DNA of 64,000 nt, from assembly GCF_034479615.1 (NCBI RefSeq), contig NZ_CP140255.1, positions 3,224,001 through 3,288,000 on the forward strand. Direction: 5' to 3'. Source of the DNA: Vreelandella neptunia (GTDB lineage: Bacteria > Pseudomonadota > Gammaproteobacteria > Pseudomonadales > Halomonadaceae). Made by a program: the position numbers and the translations under genes. Within the stretch, counting starts at the first letter, position 1, and each line of letters starts with the position of its first letter. The notes beneath the pieces are model-generated. The model searched no databases. It was given only the letters and a program-made list of their open reading frames with translations, and was not told where the DNA came from. This document shows positions 47,029 through 56,649 of this stretch, one piece after another.

Positions 47029-48189
47029 TTAGCTAACACGGGAGTAACCTCCCAGCACACCTTGCTTACTCATCACCAACTGCCAAAGATGGATTTCCCT
47101 GGCCCGGAAAGCGCCGGCACAACTCAGCAAGTAGTAGCGCCACATGCGATAGAAACGCTTGCCATACTGGCTTTCAAATGTCGGCCAATGCCTCTCAAAA
47201 TTATGGTGCCATGCCATCAGGGTACGGTCGTAATCAGCCCCAAAATTATGCACATCCTCCACCACAAAAAGCGCCTCAGTGGCATCCATGATTTGCCCCA
47301 GGGTGGGTAGTTCGCCATTGGGGAAAATATACTTATCAATCCAAGGGTCAGTCACCGTGTGGCTTAAATTTTTGCCGATGGTATGCAGCAAAAACAGGCC
47401 GTCATCCTTTAAGCAGCGGCTAGCCACGACCATGTACTCGCGATAGTTTTTATGTCCCACGTGTTCGAACATACCAATACTGACAATGCGATCAAACTGC
47501 TCGCTTTCATTGCGGTAATCCTGCAAGCGGAACTCTACCGGTAAGCCCTTTTTGATCAATCGCTGGCCAAACTCCGCTTGCTCTTTGGAGATAGTCAGGC
47601 CCACGCACTCCACACCATAATGCTCGGCCGCGTAGGCCATAAAGCTCCCCCAACCGCAGCCGATATCCAGCACGCGCATGCCTGGTTTTAACTGCAATTT
47701 ACGGCAGACTAAGTCAAGCTTGGCTTCCTGGGCTTCGTCCAGGGTTCTGGCATTTTTCCAGTAACCGCAGGTGTAGGTCATGCGCTGATCGAGCATGGCC
47801 GCGTAGAAGTCATTACCCAGATCGTAATGCTTTTCGCCCACTTCCCAGGCACGCTTCGCCGTTTGACGATTTAGCAGGCGCGAACGCAGAGAGTGATAAA
47901 TCAATTGCGTAGGCTTGATACGCTGCCCGAGCTGGGTACGCATTAAGCGGTAAAACAACTCGTCAAGCCGATCGGCGTCCCAGTCACCCTGCATATAGCT
48001 TTCGCCAAACCCAAGATTGCCTCGCGAAAGGGCGCTATCAATAACGCCGGGGGCATTTAACTGAATATCCCAGGGGCGGTGGCCGTCGAACCGAATATCG
48101 GCTTGGGCCAGTAGCTCGGCAACAAAGCGGTGGGAAGTAGAGGCTTCATCGAAACCAACAGGCTTTTTCTCCAACATAGGCATGTTCAC
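47029..48189 (-). CDS. cfa: Cyclopropane-fatty-acyl-phospholipid synthase
   Basis: Cfa methylenates unsaturated acyl chains of membrane phospholipids using SAM, usually on entry into stationary phase or under acid and osmotic stress. The 386-residue protein has an N-terminal lipid-binding part (NLGFGESYMQGDWD near residue 63) and the methyltransferase motif VLDIGCGWGSFMAYAAEHYG near residue 174. EHVGHKNYREYM near residue 250 and the C-terminal RMWRYYLLSCAGAFRAREIHLWQLV are characteristic. A perfect FNR/Anr-type palindrome lies 85 bases upstream of the start. Confidence 0.96.
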   Translation of the reverse strand: MNMPMLEKKPVGFDEASTSHRFVAELLAQADIRFDGHRPWDIQLNAPGVIDSALSRGNLGFGESYMQGDWDADRLDELFYRLMRTQLGQRIKPTQLIYHSLRSRLLNRQTAKRAWEVGEKHYDLGNDFYAAMLDQRMTYTCGYWKNARTLDEAQEAKLDLVCRKLQLKPGMRVLDIGCGWGSFMAYAAEHYGVECVGLTISKEQAEFGQRLIKKGLPVEFRLQDYRNESEQFDRIVSIGMFEHVGHKNYREYMVVASRCLKDDGLFLLHTIGKNLSHTVTDPWIDKYIFPNGELPTLGQIMDATEALFVVEDVHNFGADYDRTLMAWHHNFERHWPTFESQYGKRFYRMWRYYLLSCAGAFRAREIHLWQLVMSKQGVLGGYSRVS

Positions 48190-48273
48190 GGCAGGCTCCT
48201 CTCGCTAATCCAACTGGTGGATAGGTCACAACCTGACTACTAGCATAGAAGCGCATCGCAACATTAGCATCAT

Positions 48274-48287
48274 TTGATGGAGATCAA
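48274..48287. promoter_or_regulatory. Perfect FNR/Anr-type box upstream of cfa
   Basis: TTGATGGAGATCAA matches the FNR/Anr consensus TTGAT-N4-ATCAA at every fixed position. On the minus strand a TTCTAT hexamer at 48245-48250 could be the -10 of a cfa promoter. The box centre would then lie about 42 bases upstream of the start of transcription, the usual class II activator position. The regulatory role is inferred. Confidence 0.6.
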
Positions 48288-48306
48288 TTTTATGCACTGC
48301 AAAGAC

Positions 48307-48341
48307 TAAAAAGCCGGCTCACTCAAGAAAGAGGGCCGGCT
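48307..48341 (-). terminator. Terminator of the sulP-usp transcript
   Basis: On the minus strand AGCCGGC..GCCGGCT encloses a 16-base loop and is followed by a T-run. It lies about 70 bases after the end of the Usp gene and before the cfa promoter region. Confidence 0.75.
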
Positions 48342-48411
48342 GCGGGAAAAGTCGCAATGCAAGCTAAACGGTTATGCGCTGCTGCTTTTTTTGAGCTTTA
48401 GCTTTTGAGTT

Positions 48412-49269
48412 TTAGCGCAAAATCAGCACCGGTATGCGGCTACCACGTAGCATGGCCGTTGTGGTGCTGCCGACCAGCAGGTGACGAATACGCGAGTGCC
48501 CGTAGGCACCCATCACCAGCAGGTCGATGCCGTGCTCTTTTTCGTAGGCTTGTAGGGCTTCATCTACCTCGCCAGCACGAATAGCGCCTTCAGCCTGGTG
48601 GCCCGCTTCGCGCAGTGTGCTTAACGCCCACTCAAGCTCGGAACGGCGTTCAGCCGTTTCCGCACCCACGATCAGCACATGGCACTCGGTGCCCGCAAAA
48701 AGGGGCGAGCGTGCCAGCATCTCAACCCCTTTACGAGCGGTTTTGCTACCGTCAAAGGCCATCAATATCTTTTCAGGCTGCTTGAAGGTTTTCGGCACCA
48801 TCAGAATCGGCCGGTGCAGTTCACGCACCACCCGTTCAAGGTTAGAGCCAAGATGCCCGCTGGCCTGGTGGGCGGTTTCACCGCGTTTACCCACCACCAG
48901 CAAACGCACCTCTTTTTCAAGCTCTAACAAGCTCTCTACCAGGGTGCCATTGCGCTGACGAGTAACGGGGTCGCTGACCCCATCCTCAATTGCTCGCTCT
49001 TTAGCCGCTTCCAGCATCAGCTTGCCATGCTCGCGGTTCACCTTAGCGCGCTGCTCATCAAGCTCAGAAAGCTCTTTCATCAGCCTTTCGCGGGCACCAA
49101 AACGCAGGTTGCCGGAAAGGTTCTGCTCTTCGGGTACTTCTGAGTGGTTGTCGACCACATGCACAAAGGTTAACGGTGCATCCATGGCCAAGCTTGCCCA
49201 GGCAGCGTAATCGCAGACGCCTTCAGAAAACTGGGAACCGTCAATAGCGGCTAATACTTGATCTGTCAT
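48412..49269 (-). CDS. Tandem-domain universal stress protein (paralog B)
   Basis: A 285-residue tandem Usp protein very like the one at 44232. I start at MTDQVLAAIDGSQFSEGV with GGAGAGCG upstream. ATP-binding motifs GKRGETAHQASGHLGSN near residue 130 and GAYGHSRIRHLLVGST near residue 265 are shared with the paralog. It follows the sulP gene by about 20 bases, so the two are probably one transcript; Usp proteins coupled to SulP carriers are common in marine and halophilic bacteria. Confidence 0.93.
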   Translation of the reverse strand: MTDQVLAAIDGSQFSEGVCDYAAWASLAMDAPLTFVHVVDNHSEVPEEQNLSGNLRFGARERLMKELSELDEQRAKVNREHGKLMLEAAKERAIEDGVSDPVTRQRNGTLVESLLELEKEVRLLVVGKRGETAHQASGHLGSNLERVVRELHRPILMVPKTFKQPEKILMAFDGSKTARKGVEMLARSPLFAGTECHVLIVGAETAERRSELEWALSTLREAGHQAEGAIRAGEVDEALQAYEKEHGIDLLVMGAYGHSRIRHLLVGSTTTAMLRGSRIPVLILR

Positions 49270-49289
49270 ATCGCTCTCCATGCGTTGGT

Positions 49290-50780
49290 TTAGTGGCCGC
49301 CCATCAGTTTTTCAACCGCTTCGGGGTCATTGTGCACCGCATAGCGATCCACTACCGTCGCGCTGGCCTCGCTCAAGCCCACCAACTCTACTTCGGTACC
49401 TTCACGGCGGAATTTAATTACGATCCGATCAAGTGCCTGTACAGCAGTCACATCCCAAAAATGCGCACGAGAAAGGTCAATCGTCACTTTCTCAATGCTT
49501 TCCTTTAGATCGAAGGCGGCCGTAAAGCGCTCAGAGGATGCGAAGAATACTTGCCCCACCACCTGATACTCACGCTGCTTACCGACTTCTACTTCTTTTG
49601 AACCAACGTAGAGAATGTTGCCCACTTTATTAGCAAAGAATAGCGCTGCTAGCAGCACGCCTACAAAAACACCAATCGCTAAGTTGTGTGTACTGACGGT
49701 AACTGCAACCGTTGCCAGCATGACAATATTGGTGCTTATCGGATGCTTTTTAAGATCACGGATCGACTCCCAGCTGAAGGTACCGATCGACACCATAATC
49801 ATTACCGCCACCAGCGCCGCCATTGGAATTTGCGAAACCCAATCGGCTAAAAAGACCACCATCATCAGTAGTACGACACCCGCTATCAGCGTTGAAAGGC
49901 GCGTACGGCCACCAGATTTTATGTTGATCACCGATTGGCCGATCATGGCGCAGCCCGCCATGCCGCCCATTAAACCTGCACCAATGTTGGCGATACCTTG
50001 GCCCTTACATTCGCGGTTTTTATTACTCGGCGTATCGGTCAAATCATCGACAATGGTGGCAGTCATCATAGACTCGAGCAGACCGACCACGGTTAGCATC
50101 ATCGCGTAAGGTAGAATGATCCATAGCGTTTCCAGGTTCAGCGGCACACTTGGCCACAGGAATACAGGCAATGTATCAGGCAGTTCGCCCATATCACCGA
50201 CGCTGCGAATATCCATACCGCTGATCATATAGACCGCGGTAAGTACCACAATACAGACCAGCGGTGAGGGGATGGACTTTCCGATGACAGGTAAATAGGG
50301 GAACAGGTAGATAATGCCCAATCCGGCCAGCGTCATGGCATACACATGCCAAGTCACATCGGTCAACTCCGGTAGCTGTGCCATGAAAATCAAAATCGCC
50401 AGCGCATTAACGAATCCCGTCACCACTGAGCGTGACACGAAGCGCATCAAATCCGCGAGTTTCAGATAACCAGCAATAATCTGGAGCACACCTGTCAACA
50501 GCGTGGCGGCCAGCAAATATTCAAGCCCATGCTCTCTCACCAGCGTCACCATCAGTAACGCCATAGCACCAGTCGCCGCCGAAATCATGCCGGGGCGCCC
50601 CCCCGTGAACGCAATGATCACCGCGATACAGAATGAAGCGTAAAGACCAACTTTGGGATCAACGCCGGCAATGATTGAAAAGGCAATCGCCTCGGGAATT
50701 AGTGCAAGGGCGACAACGATTCCAGAGAGCGTGTCGCCTTTAATGTTGGAAAACCACTCTTGCTTGGTATAGAGAGACAT
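49290..50780 (-). CDS. SulP-family anion transporter with STAS domain
   Basis: A 496-residue membrane protein of the SLC26/SulP family, carrying sulfate, bicarbonate or similar anions. The N-terminal signature [36 protein letters not shown] spans residues 15-50, followed by about 10-12 further hydrophobic segments ([30 protein letters not shown] near residue 275). The C-terminal STAS domain (about 400-490) includes [24 protein letters not shown]. Substrate cannot be deduced. It is followed directly by usp paralog B. Confidence 0.93.
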   Translation of the reverse strand: MSLYTKQEWFSNIKGDTLSGIVVALALIPEAIAFSIIAGVDPKVGLYASFCIAVIIAFTGGRPGMISAATGAMALLMVTLVREHGLEYLLAATLLTGVLQIIAGYLKLADLMRFVSRSVVTGFVNALAILIFMAQLPELTDVTWHVYAMTLAGLGIIYLFPYLPVIGKSIPSPLVCIVVLTAVYMISGMDIRSVGDMGELPDTLPVFLWPSVPLNLETLWIILPYAMMLTVVGLLESMMTATIVDDLTDTPSNKNRECKGQGIANIGAGLMGGMAGCAMIGQSVINIKSGGRTRLSTLIAGVVLLMMVVFLADWVSQIPMAALVAVMIMVSIGTFSWESIRDLKKHPISTNIVMLATVAVTVSTHNLAIGVFVGVLLAALFFANKVGNILYVGSKEVEVGKQREYQVVGQVFFASSERFTAAFDLKESIEKVTIDLSRAHFWDVTAVQALDRIVIKFRREGTEVELVGLSEASATVVDRYAVHNDPEAVEKLMGGH

Positions 50781-51261
50781 TCAGGGAGTCCATGGCTGGA
50801 GGTTAAGATTTTACAAACTCTCGACGCGGCATATCAGCACACACAAGACGTGCGGCGTCAGGCCAATGAGTCAATGCTGGAGTAATCTAGGGTGCGGCCG
50901 TCAATAGCATGCCGCAACGCCATGACAACGCAATTAACGAGGTCAGACGTTTTATTGAGGGGGGGAAAACCTAGGGCGGAGTCATCAGCCCTGAAATAGG
51001 TAGTGCCTGAGATAAAGGTGAAAGGATCATTACCGTTATGCCTTGCTGTAAGAAGAACCGCAAAGTTAAAGCGGGATGCTATAAGCAGCGGCATTCTAGC
51101 AGCAATTAGCGCTCTTTGCACCCGTGCTACATCCTTTGCAGGGTGCCCACTAGATGCAATTTGGCGTACCATTGCGCTCGAAAATGAGGTCTTATCAAGT
51201 CCCAACTATTTACGTTGAAGCGGCATACGCAACACACTTGTCGATCAAAGAGGAGCAGCAC
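50781..51261. other. 481-base divergent gap between sulP and isocitrate dehydrogenase
   Basis: No gene is convincing here. A minus-strand frame of 115 residues (50858-51205) and a plus-strand frame of 71 (51003-51218) have no recognisable motif or ribosome binding site. The segment contains a GC-run (GGGGGGG near 50959) and a hairpin AGGGCGGAGTCATCAGCCCT at 50973-50992. It must include promoters for both divergent genes. Confidence 0.5.
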
Positions 51262-52275
51262 ATGAGCCAATCTATTGCAGTCATCAAGGGCGACGGTATC
51301 GGCCCCGAAATTATGGAGGCCACACTGCGTGTACTCGACGCCTTAGATTGCGGCTTAACCTACCAGCATATTGACGCTGGCTTAGGCGCCCTTGAAAAGC
51401 ATGGCACGCTGATCCCTCAGGAGTCGTTGGATGCCATCGAGAAATACGGCATTGCGCTGAAAGGCCCGCTGACCACGCCGATTGGCAAAGGCTTCTCCTC
51501 GATTAACGTACAGCTACGTCGTCACTTTGACCTTTATGCCAACGTGCGCCCGGCGATTAGCTTTCCCGGTACCCGTTCGCGCTACGACGACATCGATATG
51601 ATCACCGTGCGCGAAAATACCGAAGGCGCGTATCTTTCCGACGGCCAGGAGATGATCGACGACGGCGATACCGGCATTTCAGTGATCAAAGTAACTCGCA
51701 AAGGCTCCGAGCGCATTGTGCGCTACGCCTTTGAGCTGGCCAAAAACAATGGCCGCAAAAAAGTCACCGCGGTACACAAAGCCAACATTATCAAAACCAG
51801 CTCGGGGTTGTTCCTGGACGTGGCGCGGGAGATTGCCAAAGAGTATCCCGAGATCGAATTCCAGGAGATGATCGTCGATAACGCCTGCATGCAGCTGGTA
51901 ATGAACCCACATCAGTTTGATGTGGTGGTCACCACCAACCTGTTTGGCGACATTCTCTCTGACCTTTGCGCTGGTTTAGTGGGCGGTTTGGGCTTGGCCC
52001 CAGGGGCAAACATCGGCGAAAAAGCGGCGATTTTTGAAGCGGTGCACGGCTCAGCGCCGGATATCGAAGGCAAAAACATCGCCAACCCCTGTGCTCTTCT
52101 ACTGGCCGCCGCACAAATGCTTGACCACCTGGGCATGACAGAGAAAGGCACCGCCATCCGCCAGGGTATTCGTACCGTGCTGGAAACCCGTCGCGACATG
52201 GTTACTCCTGATATGGGTGGCACTGGCACTACCGACTCCTTCGCCCAGGCACTGGTTGAATACGTACAGAGCTAG
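51262..52275 (+). CDS. Isocitrate dehydrogenase, NAD-type (isocitrate/isopropylmalate dehydrogenase family)
   Basis: A 337-residue beta-decarboxylating dehydrogenase. I start at MSQSIAVIKGDGIGPEI behind AAAGAGGAG; the frame is open 36 codons upstream without similarity. GLALKGP-type loop: IALKGPLTTPIGKGFSSINVQLRR near residue 68 has the serine-containing substrate loop of isocitrate enzymes. Next come DMITVRENTEGAYL near residue 112, VVTTNLFGDILSDLCAGLVGGLGLAP near residue 216 and EAVHGSAPDIEGKNIANP near residue 255. The short length and lack of an NADP-type signature favour an NAD-dependent homomultimeric isocitrate dehydrogenase rather than LeuB. Confidence 0.88.
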   Translation: MSQSIAVIKGDGIGPEIMEATLRVLDALDCGLTYQHIDAGLGALEKHGTLIPQESLDAIEKYGIALKGPLTTPIGKGFSSINVQLRRHFDLYANVRPAISFPGTRSRYDDIDMITVRENTEGAYLSDGQEMIDDGDTGISVIKVTRKGSERIVRYAFELAKNNGRKKVTAVHKANIIKTSSGLFLDVAREIAKEYPEIEFQEMIVDNACMQLVMNPHQFDVVVTTNLFGDILSDLCAGLVGGLGLAPGANIGEKAAIFEAVHGSAPDIEGKNIANPCALLLAAAQMLDHLGMTEKGTAIRQGIRTVLETRRDMVTPDMGGTGTTDSFAQALVEYVQS

Positions 52276-52347
52276 TACCAACAGCGCTAGCAGATAAAAA
52301 GCTAACCAGCCGGGCTCGCTTGAGCCCAGCCCTAACACGGTCGTTAT

Positions 52348-54558
52348 TTAGTCCAGGTCATTAAAGCGGTAGCGCAATAAGTGCAGTGCATTGAGGGTGA
52401 CCAGCACGGTCGCCCCAGTGTCGGCCATTACCGCGACCCACATCCCCGTGATCCCCAGCGCCGTAGAGACCAAAAACAGCGCTTTAAAGCCAAGCGCCAG
52501 CGCCACGTTGGTTTTTACATTGCGCATGGTTGCTCGGGAAAGCGCGATCATTTCGGCTATCCCGCCTACCCGGTTTTTAAGCAGCGCAGCGTCGGCGGTT
52601 TCAAGCGCCACATCGGTACCGCTGCCCATGGCGATACCCACTTCTGCCGCTGCGAGTGCCGGTGCATCGTTAATACCATCACCCACCTTACCTACCGGCC
52701 CAAGCCCCTGAGACTGCCACTCACGCACGCGCTGGGCTTTATCTTCCGGCATCAGCTCACCTTCTGCTTCAATGCCCAGCTGCTCACCAATGGCGGCCAC
52801 GGTGCGGGCATTGTCTCCGCTGAGCATCACGGCTTGCACGCCTAAACGTTCTAGTGCTTGAAGGCCCTCGCGAGCATCTTCACGGGGTTCATCACGTAGT
52901 GCGATTAGCCCTAAAAGGCGCTCATTTTCTATCCCGTCCTCTCCTTCTATTCCTCTTTCTAGCAAAACAGCCAGGCTTTTGCCCTGCGCTTCCAACGCCG
53001 CAATACGGGCTTCTATCTCGCCGGTGTGCTGGGTGAAAGGTTGTAAATAGCGCGGGCTCACCAGCAGTAACTCACGCCCTTCGACTTGCCCGGCAACGCC
53101 CTGCCCGGCTAGCGCACGGGCACCTTGCACAGTAGGCACCGGCGCTCCCTCCTGTAGGTCATAATAGTCACTGATCGCTACAGCAAGAGGGTGGCTCGAG
53201 CCCTGCTCCAGAGCGGCAGCAAGACGCACTATCTCAGCACGACGGTTTTTATCAAGACGGTTACCAGCTTCAAGGCTCTCCACATCCGTCACGGTGGGTT
53301 TGCCCGCAGTTAGCGTGCCGGTTTTATCCAGCGCGACCCGCTTGAGTTTGCCTAACTGCTCTAATACTGCGCCGCCTTTCATCAACAGGCCGTTGCGAGC
53401 ACCCACCGATAACCCGGCCGCAATGGCCGCAGGCGTCGAGATCACCAGCGCACAGGGGCAGGCAATGAGCAGTAGCGCTAGGGCACGATAAATGGATTCC
53501 GACCACAGCATCGTCGACACCAGCGGCGGTATGATAGCGACCAGCAGCGCCACCCCGACGACCGCCGGCATATAGTAAAACGCAAAGCGATCAATAAAAC
53601 GCGCCACCGGTGCTTTGGCCGCCTGAGCCTCCTCCACGAGCTTAATCACTCGGGCGATGGTGTTGTTTTCAGCGCTGCGGGTTACCTCAACCTCAAGCAC
53701 GCCATCCAGATTGACGGTGCCAGCAAATACTGACTCGCCTTCGCTACGCTCCCGTGGCACCGACTCACCATTCACAGGCGATTCATCAATCGAGGAGTGA
53801 CCAGCAATAATTTGCCCGTCACAGGGCAGACGGTCGCCGGGGCGTACCTGCACCCGTTGCCCCGGCTGAAGCGAGGCGGCAGCTACTTCGCGCACTTCGC
53901 CCTGCTCCAGCAACCGCGCGGTGGAGGGCGTTAGTTTGGAAAGTGCCGAAATACTGCGGCGTGCCTGAGCGGCGGCAACGCCTTCCAGCATCTCCCCCAC
54001 TGCAAATAGAAACACCACTACCGCTGCTTCGGCGGCGGCGTTTATCGCCAACGCCCCAAGGGCTGCGATGCTCATCAGCATTTCAATGGTGAAGGGGTTG
54101 CCCACCTTAAGTGCCTGCCACGCACGCTGAACAACCGGCACAAGCCCAACGACCGTCGCAGCTATGAATGGCCAACCGCCCAAGGCGGGCCAGGCAAATC
54201 TAAGCCCCCAGGCAAGCGCCAGCAGCGCACCACTGACAAGCACCAAACGCCCTTTGGGCGACTGCCACCAGGGGGTATGTTTTGTCGATCCAGCCATGCT
54301 GGCCGACTCATCGATCAGTTGGTAGCCCAGAGCCGTAATCGTCGACTCAATCTCGGCATGCGGCAGCGTTTTACCGATTGTGGGAGTCAACTGAACCGAC
54401 CCCGCAACGGCACTCGCCGAGACATGTTCAACATGGTTTAAACGATTTAGCGCCGCTTCAACTTTACGTTCGCAGCCACCGCAGTCCATACCCTGCACGC
54501 GCAGGGTAGTCGGCGACGGAGAAACTGCAGAGGTTTTAGCCGGTGTGGTCGTACTCAT
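52348..54558 (-). CDS. Heavy-metal (Zn/Cd/Pb-type) exporting P1B ATPase
   Basis: A 736-residue ZntA/CadA-like pump. One N-terminal metal-binding domain has GMDCGGCERKVE (CxxC) near residue 30. About eight membrane spans include the transport motif IACPCALVIS near residue 368. The soluble core has the TGES-type actuator (SPVNGESVPRERSEGESVFAGTVN), the phosphorylation site DKTGTL near residue 410, SSHPLA and GDGINDAPALAAAEVGIAMGSGTDVA near residue 632. The CPC motif with a single HMA suits divalent zinc, cadmium or lead. It is divergent from a MerR regulator, whose operator lies in the shared promoter. Confidence 0.94.
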   Translation of the reverse strand: MSTTTPAKTSAVSPSPTTLRVQGMDCGGCERKVEAALNRLNHVEHVSASAVAGSVQLTPTIGKTLPHAEIESTITALGYQLIDESASMAGSTKHTPWWQSPKGRLVLVSGALLALAWGLRFAWPALGGWPFIAATVVGLVPVVQRAWQALKVGNPFTIEMLMSIAALGALAINAAAEAAVVVFLFAVGEMLEGVAAAQARRSISALSKLTPSTARLLEQGEVREVAAASLQPGQRVQVRPGDRLPCDGQIIAGHSSIDESPVNGESVPRERSEGESVFAGTVNLDGVLEVEVTRSAENNTIARVIKLVEEAQAAKAPVARFIDRFAFYYMPAVVGVALLVAIIPPLVSTMLWSESIYRALALLLIACPCALVISTPAAIAAGLSVGARNGLLMKGGAVLEQLGKLKRVALDKTGTLTAGKPTVTDVESLEAGNRLDKNRRAEIVRLAAALEQGSSHPLAVAISDYYDLQEGAPVPTVQGARALAGQGVAGQVEGRELLLVSPRYLQPFTQHTGEIEARIAALEAQGKSLAVLLERGIEGEDGIENERLLGLIALRDEPREDAREGLQALERLGVQAVMLSGDNARTVAAIGEQLGIEAEGELMPEDKAQRVREWQSQGLGPVGKVGDGINDAPALAAAEVGIAMGSGTDVALETADAALLKNRVGGIAEMIALSRATMRNVKTNVALALGFKALFLVSTALGITGMWVAVMADTGATVLVTLNALHLLRYRFNDLD

Positions 54559-54592
54559 CGCTCTTTGCTCCAAGTTAGTCTATCTTAGGAGC

Positions 54593-54623
54593 AGCGTAAT
54601 ACCTGTAGTCACTAGAGGTTCAA
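54593..54623 (-). promoter_or_regulatory. MerR-type operator/promoter of the metal ATPase
   Basis: A near-perfect dyad at 54601-54619 (ACCTGTAGTCACTAGAGGT on the plus strand) lies between a -35 TTGAAC (54618-54623, minus strand) and a -10 TACGCT (54593-54598). The spacer is 19 bases, the over-long spacing that MerR activators correct by twisting DNA. It drives the ATPase gene; the regulator gene starts at 54627. Confidence 0.8.
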
Positions 54624-54626
54624 GTA

Positions 54627-55106
54627 ATGAAAGATCAAACCCCTGAGCCAACTTCCACTGAGCGCTATATCGGCATTGGCGAGCTGGCACGCGAGTCCGG
54701 CTGCAAGCCAGAAACGGTGCGCTACTACGAACAGATTGGGCTACTGCCTTCAGCACCGCGCAACGAAGGCAATCAGCGGCGCTACACCACAGCCGCTATC
54801 CGCCGTTTGACGTTTATTCGCCATGCGCGGGATTTTGGCTTTTCAGTGGAGGCGGTACGAGAGCTGTTACAAATGGCGGATCACCCCACTATGCCCTGCG
54901 AAGAGGTAGACACGCTAGCGAAGCGTCACCTAGCCGAGGTCGAGGCACGACTTGCACGACTCACCTCGGTACGCGATGAGCTCAAACGCATGATCAATCA
55001 GTGTGCGGGAGGCAATGTTGGCCAGTGCCATATTATTGACGTGCTCAGCGATCACCGCCTGTGTCATCAGGCAGGGCCTCACGGTGGCGCCGATGTCATC
55101 GGCTAA
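54627..55106 (+). CDS. MerR-family metal-responsive regulator (CadR/PbrR/ZntR-like)
   Basis: A 159-residue activator. The N-terminal winged helix is YIGIGELARESGCKPETVRYYEQIGLLPSAPRNEGNQRRY (residues 14-53), followed by the dimerisation coiled coil. Possible metal-binding cysteines are in HPTMPCEEV near residue 91 and in the C-terminal QCAGGNVGQCHII near residues 132-142, the pattern of Cd/Pb/Zn sensors. It is divergent from the P1B ATPase and lies next to its own operator, so it should activate the pump and autoregulate. Confidence 0.93.
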   Translation: MKDQTPEPTSTERYIGIGELARESGCKPETVRYYEQIGLLPSAPRNEGNQRRYTTAAIRRLTFIRHARDFGFSVEAVRELLQMADHPTMPCEEVDTLAKRHLAEVEARLARLTSVRDELKRMINQCAGGNVGQCHIIDVLSDHRLCHQAGPHGGADVIG

Positions 55107-55113
55107 TGCGCGA

Positions 55114-55899
55114 TTAACCCAGCCACACGTCTAAAAACAGCATAATCACCAGACCCATGGCCAAACCAAAGGTGGCTTTTTTCTGGTGCCCGCAGCGGTG
55201 AGTTTCGGGAATGATTTCGTGGCTGATCACATACAGCATCGCCCCGGCGGCAAAGGCCAGGCCCCAGGGCAGCAGTATTTGGGAAACGCTGACAATACTG
55301 GCACCAAATAGCCCTCCAACGGGCTCGATGAGACCGGTTAGCGCAGCAATCGACCAGGAGCGCCACTTTGAGTAGCCCTCGCCCATTAAGGCGACCGCAA
55401 CGGCGAGCCCTTCTGGCATGTTCTGTAGGCCAATACCGATCGCCAGGGGCATGCCGCCCTCTAACCCATTGGCCCCAAAGCCGACGCCCACCGCCATGCC
55501 TTCCGGTAGGTTGTGGATAGTAATCGCAAACACAAACAGCCACACCCGGCGAAGCGATGCAGCCTCCGGCCCTTCACGGCCCTGGGCAAAATGCTCATGG
55601 GGCAGATGCTCGTTAAGCAGCGCAATCGCGCCCATCCCTAACAAAATAGCCGCACAAACAATCGCGGCAGGCACGGGGCCGCCGGAATAATAGATTTCCG
55701 CAGCGTCGAGCGCTGGAATAATCAGCGAAAAGAATGACGCCGCCAGCATTACCCCCGCCGCAAAACCTAACGCCAAATCACGAAAGCCCCGGCTAGGCGT
55801 TTTACCCAGCAGCACCGGTAGAGCACCCACCGCCGTCAACAATCCAGCAATTAAGCTGCCCAAAAACCCTAATAACAACGTATTTTCCATGGACAGCAT
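55114..55899 (-). CDS. ZIP-family metal transporter
   Basis: A 261-residue, roughly eight-span ZIP carrier. The start is at MLSMENTLLLGF (55899) or MENTLLLGF (55890); the longer frame begins with TTG. The signature helices carry the metal-site pattern twice: FAITIHNLPEGMAVGVGFG near residue 128 and GIGLQNMPEGLAVAVAL near residue 155, with ISHEIIPETHR near residue 228. A histidine-containing loop (NEHLPHEHFAQGREG) near residue 100 is also typical. ZIP proteins move Zn or other divalent metals into the cytoplasm. It converges on the MerR regulator, forming a metal-homeostasis neighbourhood. Confidence 0.92.
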   Translation of the reverse strand: MLSMENTLLLGFLGSLIAGLLTAVGALPVLLGKTPSRGFRDLALGFAAGVMLAASFFSLIIPALDAAEIYYSGGPVPAAIVCAAILLGMGAIALLNEHLPHEHFAQGREGPEAASLRRVWLFVFAITIHNLPEGMAVGVGFGANGLEGGMPLAIGIGLQNMPEGLAVAVALMGEGYSKWRSWSIAALTGLIEPVGGLFGASIVSVSQILLPWGLAFAAGAMLYVISHEIIPETHRCGHQKKATFGLAMGLVIMLFLDVWLG

Positions 55900-56063
55900 A
55901 AACTCGTTTGGCAATCAGAAAGGCATCAGAGAGAACGACACGTTGTTGTATAACGTGGTATCAGCACGTACTTTAACGCACTAAAGCCCAATGAAAAAAT
56001 AATGATGGTCTTCACCAGCACGATGTCATTGTGTGCCCTGAAGACATTAATAAAGGGATCATC

Positions 56064-56633
56064 GTGCCTCTTTCCGCTACATCAGCCGCTGCCCACTTTA
56101 CCCAGCTACGACCTCGCTTAGTGGCCTTTGCGCGCCTGCAATTACGCGATGCCACCGCCGCTGAAGATGCCGTACAGGAAACCTTGCTCACCGCCTTTGA
56201 GAAAAGCGCCACCTTTGAAGGGCGCTCCGAGTTCGAGACCTGGGTATTTGGCATTTTAAAGTACAAAATTCTGGATCAGCTTCGCCAGCAGCGCCGTCAA
56301 GGGACTTGGCAACCGTTAGACCAGGACTTAGACGACGATACCCTTGACCGTCTGTTTCAACAGGATGGTCACTGGCAGAGCACTGCCCGTCCCAGCCACT
56401 GGGGAGAACCAGAGCATGTGTTAGAAAACCAACGATTTTGGCAAGTATTTGATGCATGTTTGATCGCCTTACCGGAGAGCATCGCACGTGTATTTACCCT
56501 GCGTGAACTCATGGGGCTTTCCACCACAGATATCTGTAAGGAAATCGGCATTACTGAAACCAACTGCTGGGTCATCTTACACCGTGCACGTTTACGGCTA
56601 AGAGAGTGCTTGGATCATGGTTGGTTAAATTAG
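56064..56633 (+). CDS. ECF-type RNA polymerase sigma factor
   Basis: A 189-residue group IV sigma factor. I use the GTG at 56064 behind AAAGGGA (VPLSATSAAAHFTQLRPRLV); a further in-frame GTG is at 56031. Region 2 spans about residues 12-80 (ATAAEDAVQETLLTAFEKSATFEGRSEFETWVFGILKYKILDQLR). A linker of about 50 residues separates it from region 4 (LPESIARVFTLRELMGLSTTDICKEIGITETNCWVILHRARLRLRECL). The length and linker match the TIGR02943-type sigma factors that precede a small zinc-finger protein, which is what follows here. Confidence 0.93.
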   Translation: MPLSATSAAAHFTQLRPRLVAFARLQLRDATAAEDAVQETLLTAFEKSATFEGRSEFETWVFGILKYKILDQLRQQRRQGTWQPLDQDLDDDTLDRLFQQDGHWQSTARPSHWGEPEHVLENQRFWQVFDACLIALPESIARVFTLRELMGLSTTDICKEIGITETNCWVILHRARLRLRECLDHGWLN

Positions 56634-56649
56634 CTGAAAGGAGCCTGAT

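Noticed and set aside
50973..50992. Minus strand CTGATGACTCC, like the 3' part of a fluoride riboswitch
   Set aside because: The required upstream GGnGATGGAG partner is missing, and the gene downstream on that strand is sulP rather than crcB.
50858..51205. 115-residue minus-strand frame in the sulP-isocitrate dehydrogenase gap
   Set aside because: It starts with a non-ATG codon, has no ribosome binding site and no recognisable family motif; probably chance.
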